A DNA stretch of 64,000 bases from Taklimakanibacter sp049323275 (GTDB taxonomy: Bacteria; Pseudomonadota; Alphaproteobacteria; Rhizobiales; Aestuariivirgaceae). The position numbers and the translations under genes were made by a program. Below, piece by piece: positions 24,774 through 32,910 of the stretch. The DNA lies in the NCBI GenBank assembly GCA_049323275.1, contig JBMOOM010000024.1, forward strand, positions 62,001 through 126,000, read 5' to 3'. The notes beneath the pieces are model-generated. The model was not told where the DNA came from, did not search any database, and saw only the letters and a program-made list of their open reading frames with translations. Every line of letters begins with the position of its first letter. The first letter of the stretch is position 1.

Positions 24774-25327
24774 ACCGCGCTGGTGAAGTCCACCGCCGGT
24801 CCGCGGGAATAATCCGAAAAGCGCACGCTCATCCCGCCTTCGATCGGCGAGCAGGCCATCGGTCCGACCAGCACGGTCTTGGCGCCGGGCATGGTGCAGA
24901 GCCTGAGCGTGCGGAAGCCCTCATCCGTCTTGTACTGGACGCAGACCGCATCGCCCTTGCGCGTCAGGCGCAGATGGACCGCATCCGCGACATCGACCTC
25001 GCGCGCGATCGCCCAGTCGGAGAAGGCGCCTTGCGTATGGACCGAGCTCAGCGCGGCATGGCCATGGGCGAATTCGACGCCGGCCTTGAGCCACTGGTCG
25101 GAGCTGATCCGCAACATGAGGCCGGCCTGGTCATATTGCGCCTTGTAGCCTGCCGCAAAGGTAACCTCGGCGGAGAAATCTCCCGTCACGGTCTCGTGGT
25201 AATAATGCCCATTGTCATTGCGCCAGCCGTTGAAGGTGCGCTGCCAGAAATCCGTCTTGTCGCCGGTAACGAGGGAAAGAACCTTGCCGTCCGCCCGCCA
25301 TTCGGCGGGCTCGTTGAGCCATTGCAT
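24770..25327 (-). CDS. DUF1349-family protein
   Basis: A 185-residue protein without signal peptide, matching the DUF1349/YxcA-type concanavalin-like fold: DFWQRTFNGWRNDNGHYYH, then DQAGLMLRISSDQWLKAGVEF. Proteins of this family have been loosely called regulation-of-enolase proteins; no activity is established. AGGAG precedes the ATG at 25327, and the stop of the dehalogenase-like gene lies 10 bases upstream, so the two form a small operon. Confidence 0.85.
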   Translation of the reverse strand: MQWLNEPAEWRADGKVLSLVTGDKTDFWQRTFNGWRNDNGHYYHETVTGDFSAEVTFAAGYKAQYDQAGLMLRISSDQWLKAGVEFAHGHAALSSVHTQGAFSDWAIAREVDVADAVHLRLTRKGDAVCVQYKTDEGFRTLRLCTMPGAKTVLVGPMACSPIEGGMSVRFSDYSRGPAVDFTSAV

Positions 25328-25337
25328 GAGAGAACTC

Positions 25338-26015
25338 CTATAGAAGAGCGGGCAGCTCGGTGAGCGATTTCACCAGCCGGGCGGGCTTGCACGGGATCTT
25401 GTCATGGGGCAGGCCGAAGCGGTCGATGCGGACCACCTGGAAGCCGAACTGCGCCGCCGCCTGCGCGTCCCATGTGTTGGCCGAGACGAAGCAGATGGCG
25501 GGCGCGTCATGGATGACGAATTTCTGCATCGCCAGGCGATAGACGCGCCGGCTCGGCTTGTAGATGCCGACATCCTCCACCGACAGGACCTGGTCGAGCA
25601 GCTTGTCGAGACTCGCCGAGCGCACCGCCGCATCGAGCATCGACGGGCTGCCATTGGAGAGGATGGCGGTGCGCATATTGCGCGATTTGAGCGCGCCGAG
25701 CGCCTCCAGGGCGTCGGGATAGGCATCGAGCTTGAGATAGAGCGCCAGAAGCTCGTCCCTGAGGCCCGGCTCCTCGATGCCGTGGAAAGCGAGCGCATAG
25801 TCGAGCGCATCGCCGGTCACATGCCAGAAATCGGCGTGAACGCCCATCAGGCTCCGGAGCCAGGAATATTCGAGCTGCTTCTGCCGCCAGAGCTGCGACA
25901 AGGCATCGGCCTTCTCGCCGATCTCGGCGGCGAGCTTCTGCACCGGCGAATGCACGTCGAACAGCGTGCCATAAGCGTCGAATACGCAGGCTTTGATGCC
26001 CTCCAGTTTCGCCAT
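25338..26015 (-). CDS. Haloacid dehalogenase type II-like HAD hydrolase
   Basis: The 225-residue protein has the type II L-2-haloacid dehalogenase layout: nucleophile Asp in CVFDAYGTLFDV, ILSNGSPSMLDAAV (motif II), a Lys in VGIYKPSRRVY (motif III) and CFVSANTWDAQAAAQFGF (motif IV). These enzymes hydrolyse 2-haloalkanoates to 2-hydroxy acids, although some members act on other substrates. GGGAGAGAAG precedes the ATG at 26015. It diverges from the nitrile hydratase operon by 60 bases and precedes DUF1349. Confidence 0.9.
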   Translation of the reverse strand: MAKLEGIKACVFDAYGTLFDVHSPVQKLAAEIGEKADALSQLWRQKQLEYSWLRSLMGVHADFWHVTGDALDYALAFHGIEEPGLRDELLALYLKLDAYPDALEALGALKSRNMRTAILSNGSPSMLDAAVRSASLDKLLDQVLSVEDVGIYKPSRRVYRLAMQKFVIHDAPAICFVSANTWDAQAAAQFGFQVVRIDRFGLPHDKIPCKPARLVKSLTELPALL

Positions 26016-26075
26016 TATGACCGCTTCTCTCCCCACTCCCCAAGGCCTATGCTAGCGGGCCCGGAGAGAAACACA

Positions 26076-26720
26076 ATGCCGCATGACCACGATCACGACC
26101 ACCCCCATGGCGACGACCACCATGAGGGATCCGAGCTTTCCCCCATGGCGCTCAGGGTGAAGGCGCTGGAATCGCTCCTCGTCGAGAAGGGCTATGTCGA
26201 GCCGGAAGCGCTCGATGTCCTGATCGACACCTATGAGACCAAGATCGGTCCGCGCAACGGCGCCCGCGTCATCGCCAGAGCCTGGAGCGATCCCCAGTAC
26301 AAAGTCTGGCTGCTCGCGGATGCGACGGCGGCGATCGCCTCGCTGGGTTATACCGGCCGCCAGGGCGAGCATATGGTGGTGGTCGAAAACACGCCCGTGA
26401 CCCACAACCTCGTCGTCTGCACCTTGTGCTCCTGCTATCCGTGGTCGGTGCTGGGCCTGCCGCCTGTCTGGTATAAGGCGCCGCCCTATCGCTCGCGCGC
26501 CGTCATCGATCCCAGAGGCGTGCTCGCCGAGTTCGGCCTGACGCTGCCGGACGACACCGCGATCAGCGTGTGGGATTCGACCGCCGAAATCCGCTATCTG
26601 GTGCTGCCCATGCGGCCTACGGGCACCGAAGGCTGGAGCGAGGAGAAGCTCAGCCAGCTGGTGACGCGCGATTCGATGATCGGCACCGGTCTCGCTTTGG
26701 CGCCGGGAGCCGCCGCATGA
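26076..26720 (+). CDS. nthA: Nitrile hydratase alpha subunit, cobalt type
   Basis: The 214-residue subunit begins with a His/Asp-rich tail (HDHDHDHPHGDDHH) and contains the metal-claw motif VCTLCSCYPW (C115, C118, S119, C120). Thr in the second position marks the non-corrin Co(III) form; Fe forms have Ser. With the beta subunit it hydrates nitriles to amides in the cytoplasm. GGAGAGAA lies before the ATG, and ATGA overlap links it to nthB. Confidence 0.96.
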   Translation: MPHDHDHDHPHGDDHHEGSELSPMALRVKALESLLVEKGYVEPEALDVLIDTYETKIGPRNGARVIARAWSDPQYKVWLLADATAAIASLGYTGRQGEHMVVVENTPVTHNLVVCTLCSCYPWSVLGLPPVWYKAPPYRSRAVIDPRGVLAEFGLTLPDDTAISVWDSTAEIRYLVLPMRPTGTEGWSEEKLSQLVTRDSMIGTGLALAPGAAA

Positions 26721-27376
26721 ACGGCCCGCAGGATCTGGGTGGCCAGATGGGCTTCGGCCCGGTCGCGCCCGAAACGAACGAGCCGCTCTTCCACGCCTCA
26801 TGGGAAAGCCGGGCGCTGGCGCTCACGCTGGCCATGGGCGCGACACGGGAATGGAACATCGACAAGTCGCGCCATGCGCGCGAAAGCCTGCCGCCTGCCA
26901 AATATCTCTCGATGAGCTATTACGAGATCTGGATCTCGGGGCTGATCGAGCTGATGGTCGGACAGGGCCTCGTCACCAGGGAGGAAGCTGCCTCCGGCAA
27001 GATGGCTGTCCCCCCTAAAAAAGTGGCGGGCAAGCTTTTGGCCAAGGACGTGGCCGCGGTTCTCGCCAAGGGCGGGCCTACCTCGCGCACCGCCACGGCG
27101 GCGCCGCGCTTCAAGCCCGGCGATAAAGTCCGCACACGGAACATGCATCCGACCGGCCATACCCGGCTCCCCCGCTATCTGCGCGGCCATGTCGGCGAGA
27201 TCGTGCGGCTGCACGGCGTCCATGTCTTCCCCGACAGCAACGCGCATGGCCAGGGTGAGAATCCGCAGACGCTTTATACGGTGAAATTTCCGGCCCGCGA
27301 GATTTGGGGCGCGGCGCGCCATCCGCGCGATATGGTGTCTGCCGATCTGTGGGAGTCCTATCTTGAACCCGCCTGA
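26717..27376 (+). CDS. nthB: Nitrile hydratase beta subunit
   Basis: The 219-residue beta subunit starts MNGPQDLGGQMGFGP, as in the family, and ends in the SH3-like barrel with FKPGDKVRTRNMHPTGHTRLP and RGHVGEIVRLHGVHVFPD. It completes the catalytic heterodimer and contributes arginines to the active site. It overlaps nthA by four bases and the activator gene by 14 bases. Confidence 0.96.
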   Translation: MNGPQDLGGQMGFGPVAPETNEPLFHASWESRALALTLAMGATREWNIDKSRHARESLPPAKYLSMSYYEIWISGLIELMVGQGLVTREEAASGKMAVPPKKVAGKLLAKDVAAVLAKGGPTSRTATAAPRFKPGDKVRTRNMHPTGHTRLPRYLRGHVGEIVRLHGVHVFPDSNAHGQGENPQTLYTVKFPAREIWGAARHPRDMVSADLWESYLEPA

Positions 27377-27662
27377 CGATCCCGTCTTCAGCGCGCCCTG
27401 GGAGGCGCAGGCCTTCGCCATGGCCGTGAGCCTCGAGGCGAAAGGCCTCTTCACCTGGACGGAATGGGCCGAAGCGCTGGGACGAGAGATTAAAGCGCAA
27501 GGCGAACGCAGCTATTATGAATGCTGGCTCGCCGCCCTGGAGAGGCTCGTCGAGGAAAAGCGCCTGATGAGTCCGGCCGAGCGCCTGGCGCGGATCGACG
27601 CCTGGGACCGCGCGGCCAAAGCGACGCCGCATGGACAACCGATCGAGCTCGGTCGCGCTTAG
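27363..27662 (+). CDS. Nitrile hydratase accessory protein (activator, P14K-like)
   Basis: This 99-residue protein resembles the N-terminal half of the beta subunit (FSAPWEAQAFAMAVSLEAKG, FTWTEWAEALG, SYYECWLAALERLV). In cobalt nitrile hydratases such small proteins deliver Co by swapping alpha subunits. The start is TTG at 27363, inside the end of nthB. Its stop abuts the stop of the convergent DUF1127 gene with no spacer. No amidase gene follows, so the amide product must be handled elsewhere. Confidence 0.92.
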   Translation: MNPPDDPVFSAPWEAQAFAMAVSLEAKGLFTWTEWAEALGREIKAQGERSYYECWLAALERLVEEKRLMSPAERLARIDAWDRAAKATPHGQPIELGRA

Positions 27663-27824
27663 CTAGCGCTGCCGTCCATGATGGACGAGCCAGTCTATAT
27701 GGCCGCGGGCGACGCCGATATCGGCCAGCATGGCGTCGTCGGCGCCGCTGAGCCGACGCATCGCGCACCAGCTGTCGACGGCTCCCGCCATACGCCGAAA
27801 GACCACGAAAGCCTGGTTGATCAT
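27663..27824 (-). CDS. DUF1127 small protein
   Basis: A 53-residue basic protein, too short for most gene lists, with the DUF1127 core RRLSGADDAMLADIGVARGH. GGAGGTGC sits eight bases before the ATG at 27824. Small DUF1127 proteins of alphaproteobacteria affect phosphate, carbon and RNA metabolism in a few studied cases. It is divergent from a LysR regulator, a common arrangement for this family, and converges on the nitrile hydratase activator. Confidence 0.85.
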   Translation of the reverse strand: MINQAFVVFRRMAGAVDSWCAMRRLSGADDAMLADIGVARGHIDWLVHHGRQR

Positions 27825-27895
27825 GACACCGCACCTCCAATTTCGAGGGTGATCTCACATCCCGGCAGTTGATCTGTCCAACAAGTAGTTGAAAT

Positions 27896-28777
27896 ATGGA
27901 CCATGAGGGAAACTCATCGGCGGCCATGGACATCGATCTCCTGAAAAGCTTCATCGCCATCTGCGAGACCGGCAGCTTCACCCAGGCTGCCCGGCAGGTC
28001 GGCCGCACCCAGTCGGCGGTGAGCCTGCAGGTCCGACGCCTCGAGGACCTGCTGGGCCGCCCTCTCCTCCTTCGTTCGAGCGGCAGTGTCGAGCTCACCG
28101 AGCATGGCGAATTGTTTCTGGGCTACGCCAAGGACATCATGACGTCCTACAATGGCGCGCTCGCCGCCTTCGATCGCGGCTCGGTCGAAGGCGTCGTGGT
28201 GCTCGGCCTGTCGGAGGATTATGCACCGCGCATCCTCTCCAATGTGCTCGGAAGTTTCATCGAGCTCTATCCGCTCGCCACCGTCGATCTGGTGCTGGAG
28301 GATTCGAAGCTCCTGGTGAAGAAGCTCGCCGAGGGCGCCGTCGATCTCGCTTTCATCACCGAGGGCGAAGGCCCGGTGCGCGGCGGCCCGATCGCCTTTC
28401 GCGACCAGATCGTCTGGGTGGCGCCGCGCGACGGCAATCTCCATGAGCTCGAGCCGGTGCCGATCGCCATGCGCAGCGAGGATGACAGCTATACCCGCTT
28501 CATGACCACATCGCTCCAGGCGATGAAGCGGCGCTATCGCACCGCCGTCATCAGCCGCAGCATCACGGGCCTGCGCGCCGCGGTGACGGGCGGCCTGGCG
28601 CTCAGCGCCATGGTGCGCAGCAGCGTCACCTCCGACATGCGCGAGCTCACGGCGGCGGAAGGCTTTCCGCCGCTCGCCGAGTTCAACATCAGGCTGGAGC
28701 GCGCCCATATGAGAAAGAGCGCCATCATCGACCGGCTGGAGGCGCATCTGATGACGCGCTTCTCCCAGGAGAGATGA
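27896..28777 (+). CDS. LysR-family transcriptional regulator
   Basis: The 293-residue protein has a LysR winged helix (LLKSFIAICETGSFTQAARQVGRTQSAVSLQVRRLE in sequence, read in two halves around residues 15-50) and a substrate-binding-type effector domain starting near 95 (VEGVVVLGLSEDYAPRIL). The ATG at 27896 is used; an ATG at 27926 removes ten residues. It probably controls the divergent DUF1127 gene and itself. Its stop is adjacent to that of the convergent ccdA-like gene. Confidence 0.9.
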   Translation: MDHEGNSSAAMDIDLLKSFIAICETGSFTQAARQVGRTQSAVSLQVRRLEDLLGRPLLLRSSGSVELTEHGELFLGYAKDIMTSYNGALAAFDRGSVEGVVVLGLSEDYAPRILSNVLGSFIELYPLATVDLVLEDSKLLVKKLAEGAVDLAFITEGEGPVRGGPIAFRDQIVWVAPRDGNLHELEPVPIAMRSEDDSYTRFMTTSLQAMKRRYRTAVISRSITGLRAAVTGGLALSAMVRSSVTSDMRELTAAEGFPPLAEFNIRLERAHMRKSAIIDRLEAHLMTRFSQER

Positions 28778-29533
28778 TCACCCGATCTTCGAGAAGATCG
28801 GGAAGGTCTCGAGCAGCCAATAGGCGAAATTCTGATGGAGTCCGGTGAGGAAGGCGATGCCGGCCAGGATGAGCAGCACGCCCATCGCCTTCTCGACCAT
28901 GTTGAGATGCTTGGCGAAGCGCCTGAGGAAGCCGAGGAACTTGCCCACCGCGACGGCGGCGAGGAGAAAGGGCACGCCGAGACCGGCCGAATAGACCGCA
29001 AGCAGGAAGGCGCCCCGCCCGACACTGTCCTCGCTTGCCGCGACCGCCAGGATGGTGGCGAGCACCGGTCCGATGCAAGGCGTCCAGCCGAAGGCGAAGG
29101 CAAGGCCGACCGCATAGGCGCCGAGGAGGCCGGCGGGCCGCGTCTCCTGCTGGTAGCGCTTCTCGCGGTTGATGAAGGCGAAGCGGAAGACCCCGAGGAA
29201 ATGCAGGCCCATCAGGATGATGACGACGCCGGCGAGCTGGGCGAGCAGCGGCAGATGCTCGCGCAGATACTGTCCGGCGACCGAAGCGGTGGCGCCGAGC
29301 AGAACGAAGACGGTCGAGAAGCCGAGCACGAAAGCGAGCGCGGCGAAGAGCGTGCGCCTGCGCGAGATCGCCTGACTCTCGGTCAGGTCGTCGAGCGAGG
29401 CGCCGGTGATGAAGCACAGATAGGGCGGCACCAGCGGCAGGACGCAGGGGCTGAGGAAGCTCAGCAGCCCGCCGAAAAACGCCGTCAGAATGGAAAACAC
29501 GTCAGAAAGCCTCGCGACAACCGTCCTATTCAT
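28778..29533 (-). CDS. ccdA: CcdA-type thiol-disulfide transmembrane protein (cytochrome c biogenesis)
   Basis: The 251-residue, six-helix protein contains the two redox Cys motifs of CcdA: LSFLSPCVLPLVPPYLCF in the first helix and FAFGWTPCIGPVLATIL in the fourth. CcdA passes electrons from cytoplasmic thioredoxin to periplasmic thiol proteins used in haem attachment. I used the ATG at 29533; the frame is open ten codons upstream. It is divergent from the znuA operon and has no ccm genes beside it. Confidence 0.92.
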   Translation of the reverse strand: MNRTVVARLSDVFSILTAFFGGLLSFLSPCVLPLVPPYLCFITGASLDDLTESQAISRRRTLFAALAFVLGFSTVFVLLGATASVAGQYLREHLPLLAQLAGVVIILMGLHFLGVFRFAFINREKRYQQETRPAGLLGAYAVGLAFAFGWTPCIGPVLATILAVAASEDSVGRGAFLLAVYSAGLGVPFLLAAVAVGKFLGFLRRFAKHLNMVEKAMGVLLILAGIAFLTGLHQNFAYWLLETFPIFSKIG

Positions 29534-29600
29534 TCCCTTGGCCGGTTGCACGGGCGGGCACAACTCACGAAAGGCCGCAGGGCCTTCAACAAGCTGTCAC

Positions 29601-29640
29601 TTGACATTGGCGAAGTCATGTTATGTTATAATATAACATA
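29601..29640 (+). promoter_or_regulatory. Zur-type operator and promoter of the zinc operon
   Basis: TATGTTATAATATAACATA at 29622-29640 is a perfect palindrome with nine-base arms around one central A, the form of the alphaproteobacterial Zur box. TTGACA at 29601-29606 is followed after 17 bases by TGTTAT (29624-29629), so the operator covers the -10 element and should shut the operon off when zinc is plentiful. GAGGAG follows at 29641. Confidence 0.78.
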
Positions 29641-29649
29641 GAGGAGAAA

Positions 29650-30618
29650 ATGATGCCCGCGACCGCCCGTTTTGCCCTGGCTTGCCTGTTCGCCACCGCC
29701 TTCAGCGCCGCCAGCCTCGCCACCCCGAAAGTGGTGGCCACCATCAAGCCGATCCACTCCATTGCCGCCAATGTCATGGCCGGGGTGGCCGAGCCGGAAC
29801 TGCTGCTCGACGCAGCGGTTTCCGAGCACACCGCCCAGCTCACCCCGTCACAGGTCCGCTCGATGCAGAACGCCGATCTGATCGTGGCGGTCGGCGAGAA
29901 TCTCGAAGCCTTCCTGCACAAGGCGCTGGAAAATCCCGAGATCGGCCAGAAGAAGGTCTTCGAGGCCGGCGAGGTGCCCGGCGTCAAGACGCTCCCCGCC
30001 CGCGACGGCGGCCTGTGGGAGCCGCATTCGCATGAGGGTGAAGGCGAGGAAGCTCACGCTGAGGAAGGCCATGAGCATTCTGAAGAAGGCCATGATCATG
30101 GCGGCCATGATCCGCATATCTGGATGGATCCGGAGAACGCCAAGGCGATCGCCACCGAGCTCGCCAGGACGTTGGGCCAACTCGACAGCGCCAATGCCGC
30201 CAAATACCAGGAGAACGCAGCGAAATTCGCCAGCGGCCTTGATGCGCTCTCGACCGAGATCAAAGCCGAGGTCGCGCCCGTCCAGGACAGGCGCTACATC
30301 GTCTTCCACGACGCCTATCAGTATTTCGAGGCGCGTTTCGGCATGAACCCGGCCGGCAGCGTCACCGTCAATCCGGAAGTGACGCCGGGGGCCAAGCGCC
30401 TGAAGGAAATTCATGACCGCATCGCCGAGACGAAAGCCGTCTGTGTCTTCGCGGAACCACAATTCGAGCCGAAATATGTGGAGACCGTCATCGAAGGCAC
30501 CAGGGCCAAAACCGCGGTGCTCGACGGCCTGGGCGCCCGGGAAGCCAAAGGCCCCGACGCCTATGCCGCCATGATGCGCCGCTTCGTCGCTTCGCTTACC
30601 GGCTGCCTGAAGGGATAA
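29650..30618 (+). CDS. znuA: Zinc ABC transporter substrate-binding protein ZnuA
   Basis: The 322-residue cluster A-I binding protein has a signal peptide of about 24 residues, the ligand candidates H60 (SEHTAQLTPSQ), H156 (DPHIWMDPENA) and H220 (VFHDAYQYFE), and a His/Glu/Asp-rich loop between about 126 and 153 (HEHSEEGHDHGGHDPH). It collects Zn2+ in the periplasm for ZnuBC. No znuB or znuC lies here, so it must work with a transporter encoded elsewhere or with the NicO protein of this operon. The Zur-type box upstream supports zinc. Confidence 0.93.
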   Translation: MMPATARFALACLFATAFSAASLATPKVVATIKPIHSIAANVMAGVAEPELLLDAAVSEHTAQLTPSQVRSMQNADLIVAVGENLEAFLHKALENPEIGQKKVFEAGEVPGVKTLPARDGGLWEPHSHEGEGEEAHAEEGHEHSEEGHDHGGHDPHIWMDPENAKAIATELARTLGQLDSANAAKYQENAAKFASGLDALSTEIKAEVAPVQDRRYIVFHDAYQYFEARFGMNPAGSVTVNPEVTPGAKRLKEIHDRIAETKAVCVFAEPQFEPKYVETVIEGTRAKTAVLDGLGAREAKGPDAYAAMMRRFVASLTGCLKG

Positions 30619-30695
30619 CGCAGCCGTAACTTCACTTTTCCGCCGCATTCCCCCATCATCCCTCATTCATCCAGTGATTTGGAAAATGATCGGGA

Positions 30696-31361
30696 ATGCG
30701 GCGCAGTTACCTTTTCGGAGCGGCAATGACGGCCATGGCCCTGGGCGGCGCCGCGCCCGCTTTCGCCCATCCCCATGTCTGGATCGCCATGCGCTCCGAC
30801 GTCGTCTTCAACGCCAAGGGCGAGGTGAGCGGCATCGCGGTGGAATGGACCTTCGATGACGGCTATGCGCAAGTGGCGCTCGACGGCCTCGACACCAATG
30901 GCGACGGCGTCTACAGCCAGTCCGAGCTCGAGCCTCTGACCCAGGAGAATTTGAGCTCGCTCAAGGACTACAATTATTTCATCGTGCCGCGCGTCAACGG
31001 CCAGGTCGTCCCCATGGCCGAGCCCATCGATCCCGGCCAGATCTTCAGCAACGGCAAGCTCGAGCTGCATTTCACCGTGCCGCTCGCCACACCGGTCGAC
31101 CCGCATAAGGCGGAGTTCCACTACAAGGTCTATGATCCGGAATTCTACATCGCGCTCGATTATGTCGAGCAGGATCCGGTCGGCATCATCGGCCCTATGC
31201 CCGCCGATTGCCGCCTCAAGGTCGAGCCGGTCGTTTCCGATCAGCAGCTCAACCAGACCCGCGAGATGCTCTCCACCAAGGGCAAGGACTGGAAGCCGCC
31301 CGAGGACGAGGATTTCGGCGGCATGTTCGCCCAGCCGGCTTTGATCATCTGCGGCCAATGA
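30696..31361 (+). CDS. DUF1007 periplasmic protein
   Basis: The 221-residue protein has a signal peptide cleaved before HPHVWI, the conserved mature start of the DUF1007 family, and the acidic segment LDTNGDGVYSQSEL that looks EF-hand-like. DUF1007 proteins sit next to NicO-family permeases in many proteobacteria and are thought to help metal handling in the periplasm. ATGA overlap joins it to the NicO gene. A 77-base gap separates it from znuA without a visible terminator. Confidence 0.9.
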   Translation: MRRSYLFGAAMTAMALGGAAPAFAHPHVWIAMRSDVVFNAKGEVSGIAVEWTFDDGYAQVALDGLDTNGDGVYSQSELEPLTQENLSSLKDYNYFIVPRVNGQVVPMAEPIDPGQIFSNGKLELHFTVPLATPVDPHKAEFHYKVYDPEFYIALDYVEQDPVGIIGPMPADCRLKVEPVVSDQQLNQTREMLSTKGKDWKPPEDEDFGGMFAQPALIICGQ

Positions 31362-32455
31362 CCCTGATCGCCCGGCTGCTTGCGCTCTTCCTGCTGGCCT
31401 GTATCGCCAGTCCCGGTTTCCTCACCGTCCCGCTCCACGCCCAGGAGCAGCCGAGCGAGACGGCGCCCCAGATCGACAAGCGCAAGCTCCTGGTCCAGCC
31501 GCGCAATGCCGACGGCACCATCGACATGCCCTCCTTCTGGAGCGAGCCGGTCCTGTGGATCATCGAGAAGCAGCGCAGCTTCTATGGCGCGATGTCGCAA
31601 TCGCTGCGCCAGATGAAGGCGCAATCCTCGCTGTTGCCCGCTTATACGCTGATGCTGCTGAGCTTCGGCTACGGCATCTTCCATGCCGCGGGGCCGGGCC
31701 ACGGCAAGGCGGTGATCTCCGCCTGGCTGCTCGCCACCGAAAACGAGCTGCGTCGCGGCATCCTCATCGCCTTCATGAGCGCGCTCATCCAGGCTTTGAC
31801 CGCCATTGTGGTGATCAGCGCATTGTTGCTGCTGGTGACAGCGGTCGGCTCGACCGCGCGCGACGTGGCGGGATTCCTCGAAAGCGCGAGCTACGCCCTC
31901 ATCGCGCTGATGGGGGGTTATCTCATCTGGTCGGCCTTCCGGCCGCATGCCCATGCGCACGCAGCCGAGCCTGCCGCCGCGCATGCGCATGATCACCATC
32001 ACGGCCATCACCACCACGGCCATGACCATCATGATCACGGTCACCATCATCATGATCACGGGCCGGATTGCGGCTGCGGCCACGCGCATGTGCCGCAGGC
32101 GAGCGAGGTCAAGGGCGACTGGTCGCTGACCAAGGCCCTGTCGCTCTCCTTCGCGGTCGGAATCCGGCCCTGCACCGGATCGCTGCTGGTGCTGATCGCG
32201 GCCTATCCGATGGGCCTCTATTGGGCCGGCGTCACCTCGACCCTCGTGATGGCGCTCGGCACGGCGATCACCGTCTCGGTCATCGCGGCCATCGCCGTCT
32301 ATTCCAAGAAGCTCGCGCTGCGGCTCGCCAGGAAGGAGGCCGCCTGGCTGGATCACGCGGCTTTTGGCCTGAGAGTGATCGGCGGTTTGGCTATTCTGGG
32401 CCTCGGTGGGCTGCTGTTCTGGGGCTCGCTCTATTCCACCAATATGATGATGTAA
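31358..32455 (+). CDS. NicO-family nickel/cobalt-type metal permease (RcnA-like) with His-rich loop
   Basis: The 365-residue membrane protein begins with a signal-like helix (LLALFLLACIASPGF), then has FHAAGPGHGKAVISAW (H109, H116), a loop of about 48 residues (198-245) made largely of His and Asp, and SFAVGIRPCTGSLLVLI, the second NicO signature. RcnA exports Ni2+ and Co2+; other NicO members are importers. The Zur-type promoter, ZnuA and DUF1007 suggest a role in zinc supply or exchange. I start at the ATG at 31358, overlapping the DUF1007 stop. Confidence 0.9.
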   Translation: MTLIARLLALFLLACIASPGFLTVPLHAQEQPSETAPQIDKRKLLVQPRNADGTIDMPSFWSEPVLWIIEKQRSFYGAMSQSLRQMKAQSSLLPAYTLMLLSFGYGIFHAAGPGHGKAVISAWLLATENELRRGILIAFMSALIQALTAIVVISALLLLVTAVGSTARDVAGFLESASYALIALMGGYLIWSAFRPHAHAHAAEPAAAHAHDHHHGHHHHGHDHHDHGHHHHDHGPDCGCGHAHVPQASEVKGDWSLTKALSLSFAVGIRPCTGSLLVLIAAYPMGLYWAGVTSTLVMALGTAITVSVIAAIAVYSKKLALRLARKEAAWLDHAAFGLRVIGGLAILGLGGLLFWGSLYSTNMMM

Positions 32456-32459
32456 GCCC

Positions 32460-32894
32460 ATGCTCAGCCGCCGCGTTCTTCTGCCTCTCCTCGCCCTCGG
32501 CGCCATGACGCCCAAGGCGCTCGCGCATTCCTTCAAGATCGGGGAGATCGCCATCGGCCATGTCTGGGGCCTGCCGTCGGAAACACGCGAGACCCAGGTC
32601 TTCGTGCCGCTGTCCAATCGCGGCAAGGAAGCCGACGAGCTGATCGCGGCGCGCGCGGACATCTGCTCGATGATCGAATTGCGCCAGAACAACCGCTATG
32701 ACGACCCGGCGCTGACCTCCGTCCTGCTCGAGCCGGCCAAGCCGGTCGCGATGCGCAAGGGCGCCCGCCATCTCCGCCTGATTGGCCTCACCAGGCCACT
32801 CAAATTCGGCGACCGCTTCGACATGATCCTCGATTTCCAGAAAGCCGGCGAGATCACCGTCGAAGTGATCGTCGAGGACGGCTCGGGGCATTAG
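32460..32894 (+). CDS. PCuAC-family-like periplasmic metallochaperone lacking the copper ligands
   Basis: The 144-residue protein has a signal peptide ending ALA before HSFKIGEIAIGHVW. The second half follows the PCu(A)C pattern (ELIAARADICSMIELRQN; RHLRLIGLTRPLKFGDRF; LDFQKAGEITVEVIVED). Where copper-binding members have ELHEM, MKM and HxM ligands this one has ELRQN, no Met cluster, and RHLRL. The fold is kept but the Cu(I) site is mostly gone. As the last gene of the zinc-type operon, it may bind another metal or interact with the NicO protein. Confidence 0.75.
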   Translation: MLSRRVLLPLLALGAMTPKALAHSFKIGEIAIGHVWGLPSETRETQVFVPLSNRGKEADELIAARADICSMIELRQNNRYDDPALTSVLLEPAKPVAMRKGARHLRLIGLTRPLKFGDRFDMILDFQKAGEITVEVIVEDGSGH

Positions 32895-32910
32895 CCGGTC
32901 TCTCTTCACT

